A stretch of 64,000 nucleotides of DNA from an uncultured Verrucomicrobiales bacterium. Lineage in GTDB: Bacteria > Verrucomicrobiota > Verrucomicrobiia > Verrucomicrobiales > Akkermansiaceae. The stretch's first letter is position 1. Each line of letters begins with the position of its first letter. Of the stretch, positions 42,436 through 52,628 are shown in pieces. The stretch is from the NCBI GenBank assembly GCA_937969495.1, contig CALBVY010000030.1, forward strand, positions 1-64,000, read 5' to 3'. A program made the translations under genes and the position numbers. The notes under the pieces are model-generated. The model saw only the letters and a program-made list of their open reading frames with translations. It did no database searches and was not told the origin of the DNA.

Positions 42436-44781
42436 ATGAATAACCTTCGGGAGCGCATCAGAGTGCTCATGAAATCACCCGACTACCGTCCGCTTAATAA
42501 GTCTGAGTTCGCACGCACGCTGAGACTAAAGCCTAATGAGCGCTCCGAGCTCCGCGCAGAACTTATTAAGCTAGAAAACAAAGGCTTGATCGTAAGGGGG
42601 AAAAAAGGCCGCTTCGAGCTGCGTTCAAGATCTGGAGACCAGAGCGACCCAGCACAGCACCCCACTCAGAAGGGCGACAGCCGAAAAAACAATCCCAGAG
42701 GTAAACGCAAAAAGCCAGGGAACGGAGCCCTCCTCATAGGCACCCTGCGCTACCAAAGCTCAGGCAATGCATGGTTCTACCCAGATGCTAATGACGCTAC
42801 CAATGAAGCTGCGGGGATGGATTTACAAAAATTCAGCCGTGTCTTTGTATCGTCCAACAAAACTTCCACAGCGATGAATGGCGACAAGGTCATGGTGCGG
42901 ATCGATCGCATAGGTCCGCCAGAATGGGCCAACCGCCGCCGTGGCCGTGCTCAGAAAGCCGCAGGCATGAAAGCACCCGATGACGAAGCCGCAGGATACG
43001 TGGAAAAGATCGTAGAACGCGGTATGGCCCGCATCATTGGCACTTATTTCAAACATGGTAAATTCACCCACGTACAGCCCGATGACACGCAGATCCCTGA
43101 TATCAATATCGAGCCTAACCAGCAAGATAACAAAAACACACCCAAGCCCGGCCAAAAAGTCGCCGTAGAACTCACCATCTGGGACAATGCTAACAGCACA
43201 CCACGCGGCCTCATCACCGAAGTGCTCGGCTGGCCAGACACTCCCGGTGTGGACATGCTATCCATTGTTCACAAACACGGTCTACGCACTGAATTTTCTC
43301 CTGCCGTGCTTAAGGACGCCAAAGCCTTCGGAGACCACGTCACCGAACAAGACCTCCAAGGCCGTGACGATTGGCGAGAGAACATCGTCATCACCATTGA
43401 CCCTCACGATGCCAAGGACTTCGATGATGCTATCAGCGTGCAGAAGATGAACAATGGAGACTGGCAGTTAGGAGTTCACATAGCAGACGTTTCTCATTAC
43501 GTGAAACCTGGCACCGCCCTCGACAAAGAAGCCGTAGCACGCGGGAACTCCACCTACATGGCAGACCGCGTCCTCCCCATGATTCCACGCGAACTCTCTA
43601 ACCACCTCTGCTCACTCATGCCAGCGGTAGACCGCCTCACACAGTGCTGTCTCATCCGTGTTTGCTCTGATGGAAAAATTAAATCCTCCAAATTCACACG
43701 CGCCGTTATCCACTCAGCTCGCCGCTACACCTATGAGGAAGCACAAGAGATTCTGATGGCACCAGAGGACGAGCTCAGTAACCGTTTCCCTGATGAAAAA
43801 CCAGACATCACCGCGATGCTTCACGAGGCCTGGAAACTCGCTTCCCTACTCAGGAAATGCCGTTTTGAAAATGGCGCACTGGATCTCGACATGCCCGAGG
43901 TCAAGGTAACACTCGATGACAAAGGCATACCCACCGGCATTGAAAAAAGCGATTACAACGAGAGCCACCAGCTTATTGAAGAGTTCATGCTCGTTGCCAA
44001 TGAAGCCGCCGCCAGACTTCTCAAAAATAAATCTCAAAGTACAGTCTACCGTATTCATGAAGATCCAGATCCGGATCGGCTCAATGAATACGCAGAGCTA
44101 GCCAAACTCCACGGCTATAAGCCCGGTGACCTCACCAATAAAAAACACATTCAAGCCCTACTAGATCAAGCCAAAGGCACCATCGAGGAGCCCGCCATCA
44201 AAATAGGACTACTCAAATCACTCAAACGTGCCGCCTATTTTCAAGATCCACTCGGCCATTACGGACTCTCAAAGGCAGACTACTGCCACTTCACCTCACC
44301 CATCCGCCGCTACGCAGACCTCATCGTCCACCGCGCACTCCAACGGCACCTTGGAAACCCTCCAAAGAAAATTGATAAAACCCCCGGCCCGGGAGCAATT
44401 GCACAAATCGCCCAACACATCTCAGATACCGAGCGCACTTCCGCAGAGGCAGAAAATGAATCGCGCCGCCTGAAGATGCTGCAGTATCTCCACATGTGTA
44501 GCCAGGATGAAAACTCACCTACCTTTAACGTAGTCGTCACCGAAGTCCGTCACTTTGGACTCTTCGTCGAAGCCGTCGATATCCAGACCAAGGGTTTAAT
44601 TAAAACAGAAGACCTCCCTCCACTCAAAGATGGACAAGAATGGCGTTTCGAAGAAACCCTCATGCGCTACACAGGCCCTTACGAGCAAATGTTCACCGTA
44701 GGCCAGCAGCACCAATGTCACGTAGCCCACGTAGATATGGAACAACAACGAGTCGACTTCAAGTTTGCCGATTATTCATAA
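42436..44781 (+). CDS. rnr: Ribonuclease R
   Basis: 781 aa. An N-terminal winged helix (LRERIRVLMKSPDYRPLNKSEFARTLRL) and a basic linker precede cold-shock domains. The RNB catalytic domain starts near 320 with ITIDPHDAKDFDDAISV (metal-binding Asp cluster) and VHIADVSHYV. The C-terminal S1 domain spans about 695-775. RNase R is a processive 3'-5' exonuclease for structured RNA and quality control. Length and the helix N-terminus favour RNase R over RNase II. Confidence 0.95.
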   Translation: MNNLRERIRVLMKSPDYRPLNKSEFARTLRLKPNERSELRAELIKLENKGLIVRGKKGRFELRSRSGDQSDPAQHPTQKGDSRKNNPRGKRKKPGNGALLIGTLRYQSSGNAWFYPDANDATNEAAGMDLQKFSRVFVSSNKTSTAMNGDKVMVRIDRIGPPEWANRRRGRAQKAAGMKAPDDEAAGYVEKIVERGMARIIGTYFKHGKFTHVQPDDTQIPDINIEPNQQDNKNTPKPGQKVAVELTIWDNANSTPRGLITEVLGWPDTPGVDMLSIVHKHGLRTEFSPAVLKDAKAFGDHVTEQDLQGRDDWRENIVITIDPHDAKDFDDAISVQKMNNGDWQLGVHIADVSHYVKPGTALDKEAVARGNSTYMADRVLPMIPRELSNHLCSLMPAVDRLTQCCLIRVCSDGKIKSSKFTRAVIHSARRYTYEEAQEILMAPEDELSNRFPDEKPDITAMLHEAWKLASLLRKCRFENGALDLDMPEVKVTLDDKGIPTGIEKSDYNESHQLIEEFMLVANEAAARLLKNKSQSTVYRIHEDPDPDRLNEYAELAKLHGYKPGDLTNKKHIQALLDQAKGTIEEPAIKIGLLKSLKRAAYFQDPLGHYGLSKADYCHFTSPIRRYADLIVHRALQRHLGNPPKKIDKTPGPGAIAQIAQHISDTERTSAEAENESRRLKMLQYLHMCSQDENSPTFNVVVTEVRHFGLFVEAVDIQTKGLIKTEDLPPLKDGQEWRFEETLMRYTGPYEQMFTVGQQHQCHVAHVDMEQQRVDFKFADYS

Positions 44782-44842
44782 CCTTGAAAACCTAGCGTCT
44801 TTTATCTAAGACAAAACAAATGAATCTAAACGCTATCTTCAT

Positions 44843-46312
44843 ATGTCTCAGCTGTATCAGAAATTATTTTGCTTCCTAGCCCTCAGCTCTAGCTTGGCTC
44901 TATCTCCCATTGCAGAAGCAGAAAGCATCCTCCTCACTGACAAATCCAGTGGCCGCAGTATCACAGCAGTCATTATTAACTCAAATAAGAAGAACGTCAC
45001 CGTACGCCTAGAATCAGGGCGCACCCACGATCTACCACTCGCAAGCCTTACAGAGGACTCAGTAAAAAAAATCCATACCCAGCTGATTAAGCAACGAAAG
45101 TCTGTGGCAGAGGCCGCACGCTCAGTCAATAAAGCCATAGGTATCACCATCTTTGGCGGAGCCGTCCCTTTATGGGATGAGCCTGTGCAAACAGTCGCTC
45201 AGCGTCTAAGTATCAAACCTGAGTCCACCGTCAAAACCATGCGCAGCTACCGCCTCTATACCCGTGGTGCAGGCAGCTTTCTAGGGGCTCACCCATACTG
45301 CCTCACTCTTTACGGTGACCCTGAAGAAAACGCTGCGCAGATCTCCCTCGTCTTTGCAAACAAAGGTGACTATGGCAGCAAGTTTGGCCTTGGGCCGGAT
45401 CACTTTAAAAAAGTCTACGATGGCAAGGAGCCACCACAGTCTTTGGAGAAAGCGATCGAACTCGATTCTGAGACAATCACCCATTCACTGAATCAAGAAT
45501 TCGGCGAGCCTGAAACGCAGTATTTTGGAGAAAAAACAGACCGGCGCAAGGTCAAGCGCTGGGACTGGAATAATCATTCCTTTATCCTCTCAGAGCTTGA
45601 TGGTGAATACGTTAGTCTATCTATCATCCCTACTACAACTGCTGATGCTGAAGGTAAAGTTGCACGTATCCGTGATAGTGAGATGAAGAAAATTAAGACC
45701 AAGAACGTTCTCAAAAAAACTAATGGTGATGTCTGGATTCAAAATATCCCCATGGTAGATCAAGGCCCTAAGGGATATTGTGCGCCCGCCACCATGGAGA
45801 GAGCCATGCGCTACATGGGCGTACCTGCTGATATGTATCTACTCGCCGTCAGCGCAACAAAACCAGAAGAGGGAACGAACATGTCCTTACTCAAAGCAAA
45901 CTGTGAACGCATCGTTCGCAGTAAAGCGCGTAGATTCAAACCCGTCAAATTTGATCGCGAGATCAAAATGAAGGAGGTCAAAAAGCATATTAACAAAGGT
46001 GTCCCCATCCTCTGGTGTATGCGTAGCCTAACAGATTATAATAAAATCACTAACCTCACTACCAAGAAAAGAACCAAGGTAAATAACTGGCAAGAATGGG
46101 CTATCAAGCTCCAAGAAAATGCTGATGAGCTCGCACCAGGCCTCGAGAAAATCGATAAAAACCACCATATTTGCATGATCATTGGCTACAATGAAGCAAC
46201 CAATGAACTAGCCGTCAGTGACTCTTGGGGCGTTAAATACGCACTACGCTGGGTTCACATAGACATAGCCTCCGCAGTCTCCTACGGCGGCAGCTTTGTC
46301 TTATCCTTCTAA
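44843..46312 (+). CDS. Secreted SHD1-like protein with C39/papain-like cysteine protease domain
   Basis: 489 aa. A signal peptide (ending AEA near residue 28) is followed by an SHD1-like segment (ILLTDKSSGRSITAVIINSN...DLPLASLTEDSVKKI). The C-terminal part (about 295-485) looks like a C39-type peptidase: DQGPKGYCAPATMERAMRYMGV with the catalytic Cys, HHICMIIGYN with His and DSWG with Asp. It is likely exported. It is the second SHD1-type protease in the window (see 24923). The substrate is unknown. Confidence 0.82.
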   Translation: MSQLYQKLFCFLALSSSLALSPIAEAESILLTDKSSGRSITAVIINSNKKNVTVRLESGRTHDLPLASLTEDSVKKIHTQLIKQRKSVAEAARSVNKAIGITIFGGAVPLWDEPVQTVAQRLSIKPESTVKTMRSYRLYTRGAGSFLGAHPYCLTLYGDPEENAAQISLVFANKGDYGSKFGLGPDHFKKVYDGKEPPQSLEKAIELDSETITHSLNQEFGEPETQYFGEKTDRRKVKRWDWNNHSFILSELDGEYVSLSIIPTTTADAEGKVARIRDSEMKKIKTKNVLKKTNGDVWIQNIPMVDQGPKGYCAPATMERAMRYMGVPADMYLLAVSATKPEEGTNMSLLKANCERIVRSKARRFKPVKFDREIKMKEVKKHINKGVPILWCMRSLTDYNKITNLTTKKRTKVNNWQEWAIKLQENADELAPGLEKIDKNHHICMIIGYNEATNELAVSDSWGVKYALRWVHIDIASAVSYGGSFVLSF

Positions 46313-46359
46313 TTGCCTATCCCCAGCTACTTATGGTAACTGGGGAGTAAAACATCAGC

Positions 46360-47904
46360 TTAATGCCTAAAATGCCGATGGCCGGTAAAGACCATGGCGA
46401 TGCCTGCTGCATCAGCGGCATCGATGACTTCTTGATCACGGATAGAGCCGCCGGGCTGAATACAGGCGGTAGCTCCTGCTTCGATGGCTGCATTCAAACC
46501 ATCTGCAAAGGGTAACATGGCATCAGATGCCATGACACTTCCCTTCAGTGAAAGACCTGCTTCGTTAGCCTTCCATACTGCGATGCGTGAAGAGTCCACA
46601 CGGCTCATCTGGCCTGCACCGATTCCGAGTGTGCGGTCCGCACCGGAGTAGACGATGGCATTGGACTTCACGTGCTTGACCACTCTCCAGCCAAAGCGCA
46701 TGGCGCGGATTTCCTCCTCGGTCGGTGGACGTTTGGTGACGACTTTTTCCTCGATATTATCAAGACCCAATGTGGTGTGATCACGTCCCATAACCATCAA
46801 GCCACCGGGTGCTGAACGAATCACAGGATCTTTTCTCACACCTTCCCAAGCCTCGGTATTAAGCTTAATGAGACGGAGGTTTTTCTTTTTCTGTAAAATA
46901 GCCCTTGCCTCGGGATCAAAGTCAGGCGCGATGATGACATCGGTAAAAATAGAGGAAATAATACGCGCCAGACCTTCTGTCAGGGAGCGGTTCACTACAA
47001 TCACACCACCAAATGGTGCCTGAGTATCTGTTTCGTAGGCTAGCTGCCATGCCTTGCGGAGGTCATCTTCATCCTGCCCCATGCCACAGGGGTTGGTGTG
47101 TTTAAGAATCCCTACCGTGGGGCGGACAAAGTCGGTAATAAGATCTGCTGCCGCCTCAATATCGAGAATATTGGTGTAGCTCAGTTCCTTGCCCTGCAGC
47201 TGAGAGAATACCTCACTGAAGTTACCATAAAGTGTGGTGGGCTGATGAGGATTATCCCCGTAGCGCAGCTCACGGTTTAGTGGTAGGGAGATAGTGAGAT
47301 GAGAGCGTGTGCCTTCGCCTGCTTGGGAAAGGTAGTTGGTGATAGCGGTATCGTAGGTAGAGGTGCGGAGGAAAACTTTCACCGCTAGTTCCTCGCGGAG
47401 TTTAAAGGAGGTATCACCATCGTGTTCTTTCATCTCAGCAAGCACGCGATCATAGTCAGCTGGCTCAGTGACCACGGTCACACTTTGGTAGTTTTTGGCC
47501 GCGCTTCTCAACATGGAAGGGCCGCCAATATCGATATTTTCGATCGCCTCCTCAAGGGTAACTCCTTCTTTGGCAACAGTTTCCTCGAAAGGGTAGAGAT
47601 TAACAACAACAAGATCAATAGGTGGGATATTGTGCTCCTTGGCTTGCTTCAGATGTTCCTCATCATCACGTTTGTGAAGAAGGCCTCCGTGCACCTTGGG
47701 ATGCAATGTTTTTACTCGGCCCTCAAAGAGCTCTGGGGCATCTGTAAACTCGGATACATCAATCACTGGAAGCCCCGCCTCACGGAGAGCTTTGGAGGTG
47801 CCGCCCGTGGAGAGTAGTTCTACGCCATGGTCATGTAGACCTTGAGCAAAATCAACGAGACCAGATTTATCTGAAACGGAAAGAAGAGCGCGTTGGATAG
47901 CCAT
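46360..47904 (-). CDS. purH: Bifunctional AICAR formyltransferase/IMP cyclohydrolase
   Basis: 514 aa. The N-terminal IMP cyclohydrolase (MGS) domain shows ALLSVSDKSGLVDFAQGL, STGGTSKAL, RVKTLHPKVHGGLL and NLYPFE. The C-terminal AICAR transformylase domain shows LRYGDNPHQ, KHTNPCG, KSNAIVY and QPGGSIRDQEVI. It performs the last two steps of purine synthesis to IMP. It is monocistronic, with no pur gene next to it. Confidence 0.98.
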   Translation of the reverse strand: MAIQRALLSVSDKSGLVDFAQGLHDHGVELLSTGGTSKALREAGLPVIDVSEFTDAPELFEGRVKTLHPKVHGGLLHKRDDEEHLKQAKEHNIPPIDLVVVNLYPFEETVAKEGVTLEEAIENIDIGGPSMLRSAAKNYQSVTVVTEPADYDRVLAEMKEHDGDTSFKLREELAVKVFLRTSTYDTAITNYLSQAGEGTRSHLTISLPLNRELRYGDNPHQPTTLYGNFSEVFSQLQGKELSYTNILDIEAAADLITDFVRPTVGILKHTNPCGMGQDEDDLRKAWQLAYETDTQAPFGGVIVVNRSLTEGLARIISSIFTDVIIAPDFDPEARAILQKKKNLRLIKLNTEAWEGVRKDPVIRSAPGGLMVMGRDHTTLGLDNIEEKVVTKRPPTEEEIRAMRFGWRVVKHVKSNAIVYSGADRTLGIGAGQMSRVDSSRIAVWKANEAGLSLKGSVMASDAMLPFADGLNAAIEAGATACIQPGGSIRDQEVIDAADAAGIAMVFTGHRHFRH

Positions 47905-48043
47905 AATAAATAAACCGTCCGATACCGTGAACGGGATTTATGATCTAGCCTCTGCTCTCACGAGGGACAAGCCGAATTATTAATCGTGTTTGTAAACATC
48001 TCTCAGCAACCCTCCCTCTCGCTTGATTTCTCAACTAATCCAT

Positions 48044-50338
48044 CTATCTAGCGATGCGATAAAACTTCTTTAATTCTACTTTGCGATCACTCAATATCAT
48101 ACGATTTGCACTTCTCACTGCAGTGATATTGACTGGATCAAAATCCTCAAGATTCCCTGAAACCTCTACCGACCAGCCTACAGGGGAAACAGGCCATGAA
48201 AATTGTATTTCAGATCCTGCCAGGGTGAAGTCAACCACAGGCACCGACCACTTAGCTGCAAGCCAACGCTCTATTTTCTGACGCTCAGGAACGGTTAAAA
48301 GGCGATCATACACAATCAGCTCCGCTAAATCTCCAGTAAAAAATCCACGCGGATTCAGCAAGGCGGCATCAGCACCAAGGCGGATGTTTAAGCTATTAGA
48401 ATCACTTGTATTTCCTTCCGTCTGAAAGCCCTCAGCGGTGGTCAGCAGCTCACCATCACCATAGAGCTGAAGACTCGCATTTGCGAAATCGAATGCTCCA
48501 GTCCACTGCGTTATCTTCTCCGGGGACACTTTGCCACCATTGATCCGTTGATAGCTATCTCCATCTAGACGGCGACCATTTAGAGCCGCATCTCCAGAGC
48601 CTGCCAAACCAGTGCCAAAAGTATCGTAAAAGCTAAAACCTACGCGCGTGGATTCGCTACCCGTCCCTGTGGATACCATAAAAACCCGATGCGCTCTTGA
48701 GCTTGTTGTATCTGTGGGACGAGCCACGGCAAAGACCGTAGTGCCAGTTTTATTTCTAAGCATACCCAATGCCGCAGAATTAATATCCATAAAATCTCCC
48801 CCATCAAAATGCACAACTGAGAGCCCATTATATGCATCAGTGACTACAGCAGGTCTCGTCACCCCGCTCAACTGGATAGCACTAGCATTATGGGCACTGG
48901 ATTTATCCACCCACGTGGTATCATCTAAAAAATCACCCCCACTGATGAAGTCACCGTCCGGATCATTCCCATCTAGCCACAATACATTTCCTGCAATAGA
49001 GCGAGGATCACTTAAAAGTGGCGTAACTTCAGGATCGAGAAAAAGGAGATAGATCGTGCCAGTGCCACCAGCACCGCCGCCAACAGCTAGACAGAGGGTG
49101 CCATCATTGGCCAGATCTCCTAGCACTGCCAGTGCTCGTCCAAATCGACCAGCTGCGGGTAAAGAAAAAGGAATATCTCCCGATGTTTCACTCCAGCGAA
49201 TTTCCTGTTTCACCGTTCCATCGCTATTGAGGTAAATGACGTAAAGCTCACCAAAATCCGTTCCTCCAACATCACTTTTGTTTGCCGATGTAATAAGATC
49301 CGGCACACCGTCACCGTCAATATCACCTGGTGAGGTGACCGTATGACCAAAGTTATCATCCACTTCGAGTGTCGCCTGTAATCCTCCAGCTCCTTGCCCA
49401 ATTTTCTGCTTAGCCTTGACGGTAAAGTCAGCGTTTAACATCAAAATCCAAACCGCCCCCCTACCATCATCAGACGAAAATGCCGCCACCGCCAGATCTA
49501 GATTACCATCACCATCAATATCACCAAGGGGTGTGATATCACGTCCCCCGAACTGATCACCATTCACCAGTCCAGTTCCGAAACCTCCTGCTTCAGCACT
49601 AATTTTAACAGTCTTATCCGTAACAGCGCTACCATCAGAATTAAGCTGTAGAATAAAAATACTCCCACGATTGCGCCCCCCATCATCGGCCATGGCATTG
49701 GATACCGCTAGCGTCGGGGCACCATTAATCACACCCAGAAAGGTTGCCGATTCACCGAAGAAATCATCACTCACCAAGCTATGCCCAAGATTTCCAGTTG
49801 CGTTTGTTATCGGCTGCACAGCCTTCACTGTCCCATTGCGATTAAGAAAGGTAACAAAGACCGCACCACCATCGTCAGTAGCCCCTCCCCTCTTAGCCCC
49901 GATGGCAATATCCTGCACACTATCACCGTCCAGATCACCGATCATCGTCACCGCATACCCAAAAAACTGACCAGCATAGAGCGTCACCCCCGCTTCACTA
50001 AGCCCCCCTGATGTGGCAGAAATCTTCGTCCTCCCTTTCACCGAGCCATCAGCATTCATAAACAGGATATACACAGCACCCGCATCCTCCGCGCCGTCAT
50101 CATCAGAGCGTGCTCCGACGAGAAAATCAGGCACGCCATCGAGATCCAGATCACCGAGAGGATTAAAGTCCCGACCAAACCGATCTCCACTATCAAGAAC
50201 ATCTACAAACAAAGGATCACCCCCATCAATCACACTCACATAGCTAATACTAGGACTCACCTGCCCAAAGCTCAGACTAGGCTGAGCAGCAAAAAAAAGT
50301 GCCATACAGACAGAGACAAACTTCAAGTTCTTCAACAT
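48044..50338 (-). CDS. Secreted FG-GAP repeat protein with LamG-like domain
   Basis: 764 aa with a signal peptide (MLKNLKFVSVCMALFFAAQPSLSFG). Residues about 45-430 carry about six to seven FG-GAP repeats built on GDRFGRDFNPLGDLDLDGVPDFLVGA-like units, with Ca-binding DxDxDG loops, a predicted integrin-alpha type beta propeller. From about 445 to 690 the sequence resembles concanavalin/LamG-type domains (LWLDGNDPDGDF, TVFAVARPTD, LAELIVYDRLL). Such proteins bind glycans or the cell surface. It has no PEP-CTERM motif. Its partners are unknown. Confidence 0.85.
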   Translation of the reverse strand: MLKNLKFVSVCMALFFAAQPSLSFGQVSPSISYVSVIDGGDPLFVDVLDSGDRFGRDFNPLGDLDLDGVPDFLVGARSDDDGAEDAGAVYILFMNADGSVKGRTKISATSGGLSEAGVTLYAGQFFGYAVTMIGDLDGDSVQDIAIGAKRGGATDDGGAVFVTFLNRNGTVKAVQPITNATGNLGHSLVSDDFFGESATFLGVINGAPTLAVSNAMADDGGRNRGSIFILQLNSDGSAVTDKTVKISAEAGGFGTGLVNGDQFGGRDITPLGDIDGDGNLDLAVAAFSSDDGRGAVWILMLNADFTVKAKQKIGQGAGGLQATLEVDDNFGHTVTSPGDIDGDGVPDLITSANKSDVGGTDFGELYVIYLNSDGTVKQEIRWSETSGDIPFSLPAAGRFGRALAVLGDLANDGTLCLAVGGGAGGTGTIYLLFLDPEVTPLLSDPRSIAGNVLWLDGNDPDGDFISGGDFLDDTTWVDKSSAHNASAIQLSGVTRPAVVTDAYNGLSVVHFDGGDFMDINSAALGMLRNKTGTTVFAVARPTDTTSSRAHRVFMVSTGTGSESTRVGFSFYDTFGTGLAGSGDAALNGRRLDGDSYQRINGGKVSPEKITQWTGAFDFANASLQLYGDGELLTTAEGFQTEGNTSDSNSLNIRLGADAALLNPRGFFTGDLAELIVYDRLLTVPERQKIERWLAAKWSVPVVDFTLAGSEIQFSWPVSPVGWSVEVSGNLEDFDPVNITAVRSANRMILSDRKVELKKFYRIAR

Positions 50339-50407
50339 AGAGCATCTAACCTATGTAAAAGCCACAGGTTGCAATAAATCTCATCAATCTCGCACTTTTA
50401 CCCGTTC

Positions 50408-51304
50408 TTACCTGAGCCACTTCCACATCAGGCCATCGACAGGCCCCAGCAACCAAGCAAGTAAAAGAAGCACTCCACCGCAGACAACTACTGCCGCAGC
50501 CATGTCTGTATTAAACCAAACATGCAAATAAAGCCCACCAACTGCCGAGAGTAAGGCATGCAGACCTGCCAAAAACAACATAGCCTTCAATCGGCAAGAA
50601 CACAGATAAGCAGCAGCGCCTGGAAGGATCAACAGTGCGATAACAAGGATCGCTCCCACCGCCTGAAATGCCGCCACCACAATAAAGGACACCACAAACA
50701 TCAGACAATAATGAATCACCAATGGCTTGTAACCATAAGAGGCAGCAAGACCGGAATCAAACGAACTCAGGAGTAACACGCGATAAAAGATCACCATCAT
50801 CACCAGAGTAAGTAATGCAACTCCAGCCATCACCAGAATAGGCTGAGGCACCATAGTACCAAACATTTCCACATGGTGTTCTTCCAGTAAAAGCCCAAGC
50901 CGCCCATGCAGCACACAGTCGAGGTCAAGATCGACATTTTTACCCAGCATCGATTCCATCAACACCACGCCGAGGGCAAATAATGCAGTAAAAGAAATCC
51001 CCGTAGCGGCATCTTGTTTCACCCGCGTCTTACGGTGAATCAGCTCAATAAACACCGTAGAAGCTAGCCCCGCCAAGCCTGCACCTACAATCAACCAAGG
51101 TGAGGCAAGATCACCGATGAGAACAAAGGCAATCACCACTCCAGGAAACACACTGTGGCTGATCGCATCACCCGTCAGCGCCATGCGACGAAGAATCAAA
51201 AATGAGCCCATCTGTGAGCACGGCAATGCCACAAGAAACGCCATCAGCATCAGCCAGAAAGCACCGATACCTAGATTATCCCATGGAATGGTAAAATAAT
51301 TCAT
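50408..51304 (-). CDS. ytgD: Metal ABC transporter permease (YtgD-like)
   Basis: 298 aa from the ATG at 51304, just after the stop of the preceding gene; the track ORF adds 17 residues from inside it. It has about eight membrane segments, with GSFLILRRMALTGDAISHSVFPGVVIAF, the metal-importer permease motif. It is the second permease of a Mn/Zn/Fe importer (TroD/ZnuB/MntB family). The operon order A-B-CR-D matches the chlamydial ytgABCD operon. Metal identity is inferred to be Mn or Fe from the repressor ligands in the neighbouring fusion. Confidence 0.9.
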   Translation of the reverse strand: MNYFTIPWDNLGIGAFWLMLMAFLVALPCSQMGSFLILRRMALTGDAISHSVFPGVVIAFVLIGDLASPWLIVGAGLAGLASTVFIELIHRKTRVKQDAATGISFTALFALGVVLMESMLGKNVDLDLDCVLHGRLGLLLEEHHVEMFGTMVPQPILVMAGVALLTLVMMVIFYRVLLLSSFDSGLAASYGYKPLVIHYCLMFVVSFIVVAAFQAVGAILVIALLILPGAAAYLCSCRLKAMLFLAGLHALLSAVGGLYLHVWFNTDMAAAVVVCGGVLLLLAWLLGPVDGLMWKWLR

Positions 51305-51305
51305 A

Positions 51306-52616
51306 TTACGCAATAGGTGGCACGATAAGCTGAGGTTGAGGGATAGGCTTTCCATGAGGATCTAGCTCTGGGAAATCCAGATCCTGCTCAAGCTGCCTAA
51401 CGGTATTTACACCAAGAATATGTTCAATTTTCTCAGCATCCTCATGCACATGATCGTCTGCATAGTTCGCTTCATTAGTTAGATAAAGCTCCCAAAGACG
51501 ATGGTTACGGACCATCTCCATGGCTCGTTTCCAGCCAGGCGTGGTGAGACTCACAGCATGACCATCACTTGATAACTCCACAAATCCGTGACGTAAAAGT
51601 TCTGCACACTCCTTCCGCGCGTGATCTTCAGTATGCCGCCTCTTACGCGCTAGCTCGATGAGGCTCACATGATCATAAGAAAAACCACCAGCCTCTTGAA
51701 TCTGATAGATAGCCTTAAGCGTATTCTCACGGTGCACACGACGCCGACGCCTCACTTTACGGAAAAGCTTAGCCAACACACCATGCTGAGGTGCTAAAAA
51801 ATAAGTAGCCGCAAAGACCGCTGTAGCAGCCAAAGTAATCACTGGCCCTGTAGGCATACCATTGATATTCGCAGAGACCACACCTCCCACCACACCTGAG
51901 AACACTCCAAAGGCCATGGAGAGCAGCAGCATTTTACCAAATCTATCTGTTAGCAAATAAGCTGCCGCTGCTGGAGTAACCAACATCGCAGAAACTAACA
52001 CCACCCCTACCGCCTGGAGTGCCACGACAACAGAAAAAGTCAGTAGAAAATAGAACACCGCATTTAGAATCCGCACCGGATACCCTAAACCACGAGAAAA
52101 ACCCTCATCAAAACTTACAACCAAGAGAGGACGCTTGAGAATAAATACCACCGTGCAGAGGCATACTGTGGCAATGATCATCATGCGCAAATCATCTGCA
52201 TTGATCGCACCAATGTTCCCAAACAGAAAGTTCATCACACCCGCAGTGCTTTCCTGATTACGTGATTGCCACATGATCCCAAAGGCAAAAAAGAATGCCA
52301 GCACGATACCTAATGCAGTATCTGACTTCAGCCGTGTCGTTGCCATCATCGCGCGCACTAGCCCCGCACCCAGAACCCCCGCAGTGGCAGCACATAGAAA
52401 AATAAAAACTGGCGATCTCTCAGGACTATAGATCAGCCCAGCCACCACACCAGGGAGCACAGCATGAGAAATAGCATCCCCCATGAGCGCCATACGCCTC
52501 AACACCACAAAGCTACCTAACAATCCAGAGCCAGCACCTAATAAAACAGCAGCCAGAATCGCCTTCCCTGCACCAGTGGCAGGAATTAGAAAATCTAACA
52601 ATATCAAGAAATCCAC
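51306..52616 (-). CDS. ytgC: Metal ABC permease fused to DtxR/MntR-type repressor (YtgCR-like)
   Basis: 436 aa. Residues 1-285 form a TroC/ZnuB-type permease (SFVVLRRMALMGDAISHAVLPGVVAGL, about eight membrane segments). Residues about 290-436 form a DtxR-family winged helix (RENTLKAIYQIQEAGG...LARKRRHTEDHARKECAELLRHGFVEL) and metal-binding dimerisation region (NHRLWELYL, HVHEDAEKIEHIL, DPHGKPIP). Both metal sites appear intact, with Glu rather than Cys in HEDAE, as in MntR. Chlamydia YtgCR has the same fusion, and there the repressor half is cut free to control the operon. Cleavage here is inferred. The junction is the basic KVRRRRRVHR. Confidence 0.93.
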   Translation of the reverse strand: MDFLILLDFLIPATGAGKAILAAVLLGAGSGLLGSFVVLRRMALMGDAISHAVLPGVVAGLIYSPERSPVFIFLCAATAGVLGAGLVRAMMATTRLKSDTALGIVLAFFFAFGIMWQSRNQESTAGVMNFLFGNIGAINADDLRMMIIATVCLCTVVFILKRPLLVVSFDEGFSRGLGYPVRILNAVFYFLLTFSVVVALQAVGVVLVSAMLVTPAAAAYLLTDRFGKMLLLSMAFGVFSGVVGGVVSANINGMPTGPVITLAATAVFAATYFLAPQHGVLAKLFRKVRRRRRVHRENTLKAIYQIQEAGGFSYDHVSLIELARKRRHTEDHARKECAELLRHGFVELSSDGHAVSLTTPGWKRAMEMVRNHRLWELYLTNEANYADDHVHEDAEKIEHILGVNTVRQLEQDLDFPELDPHGKPIPQPQLIVPPIA

Positions 52617-52628
52617 AATCTAAGGAGT

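Noticed and set aside
46321-46350. Hairpin CCCCAG...CTGGGG after purH and the C39-like gene
   Set aside because: The stem is interrupted and no T run follows on either strand, so it is not called as a terminator.
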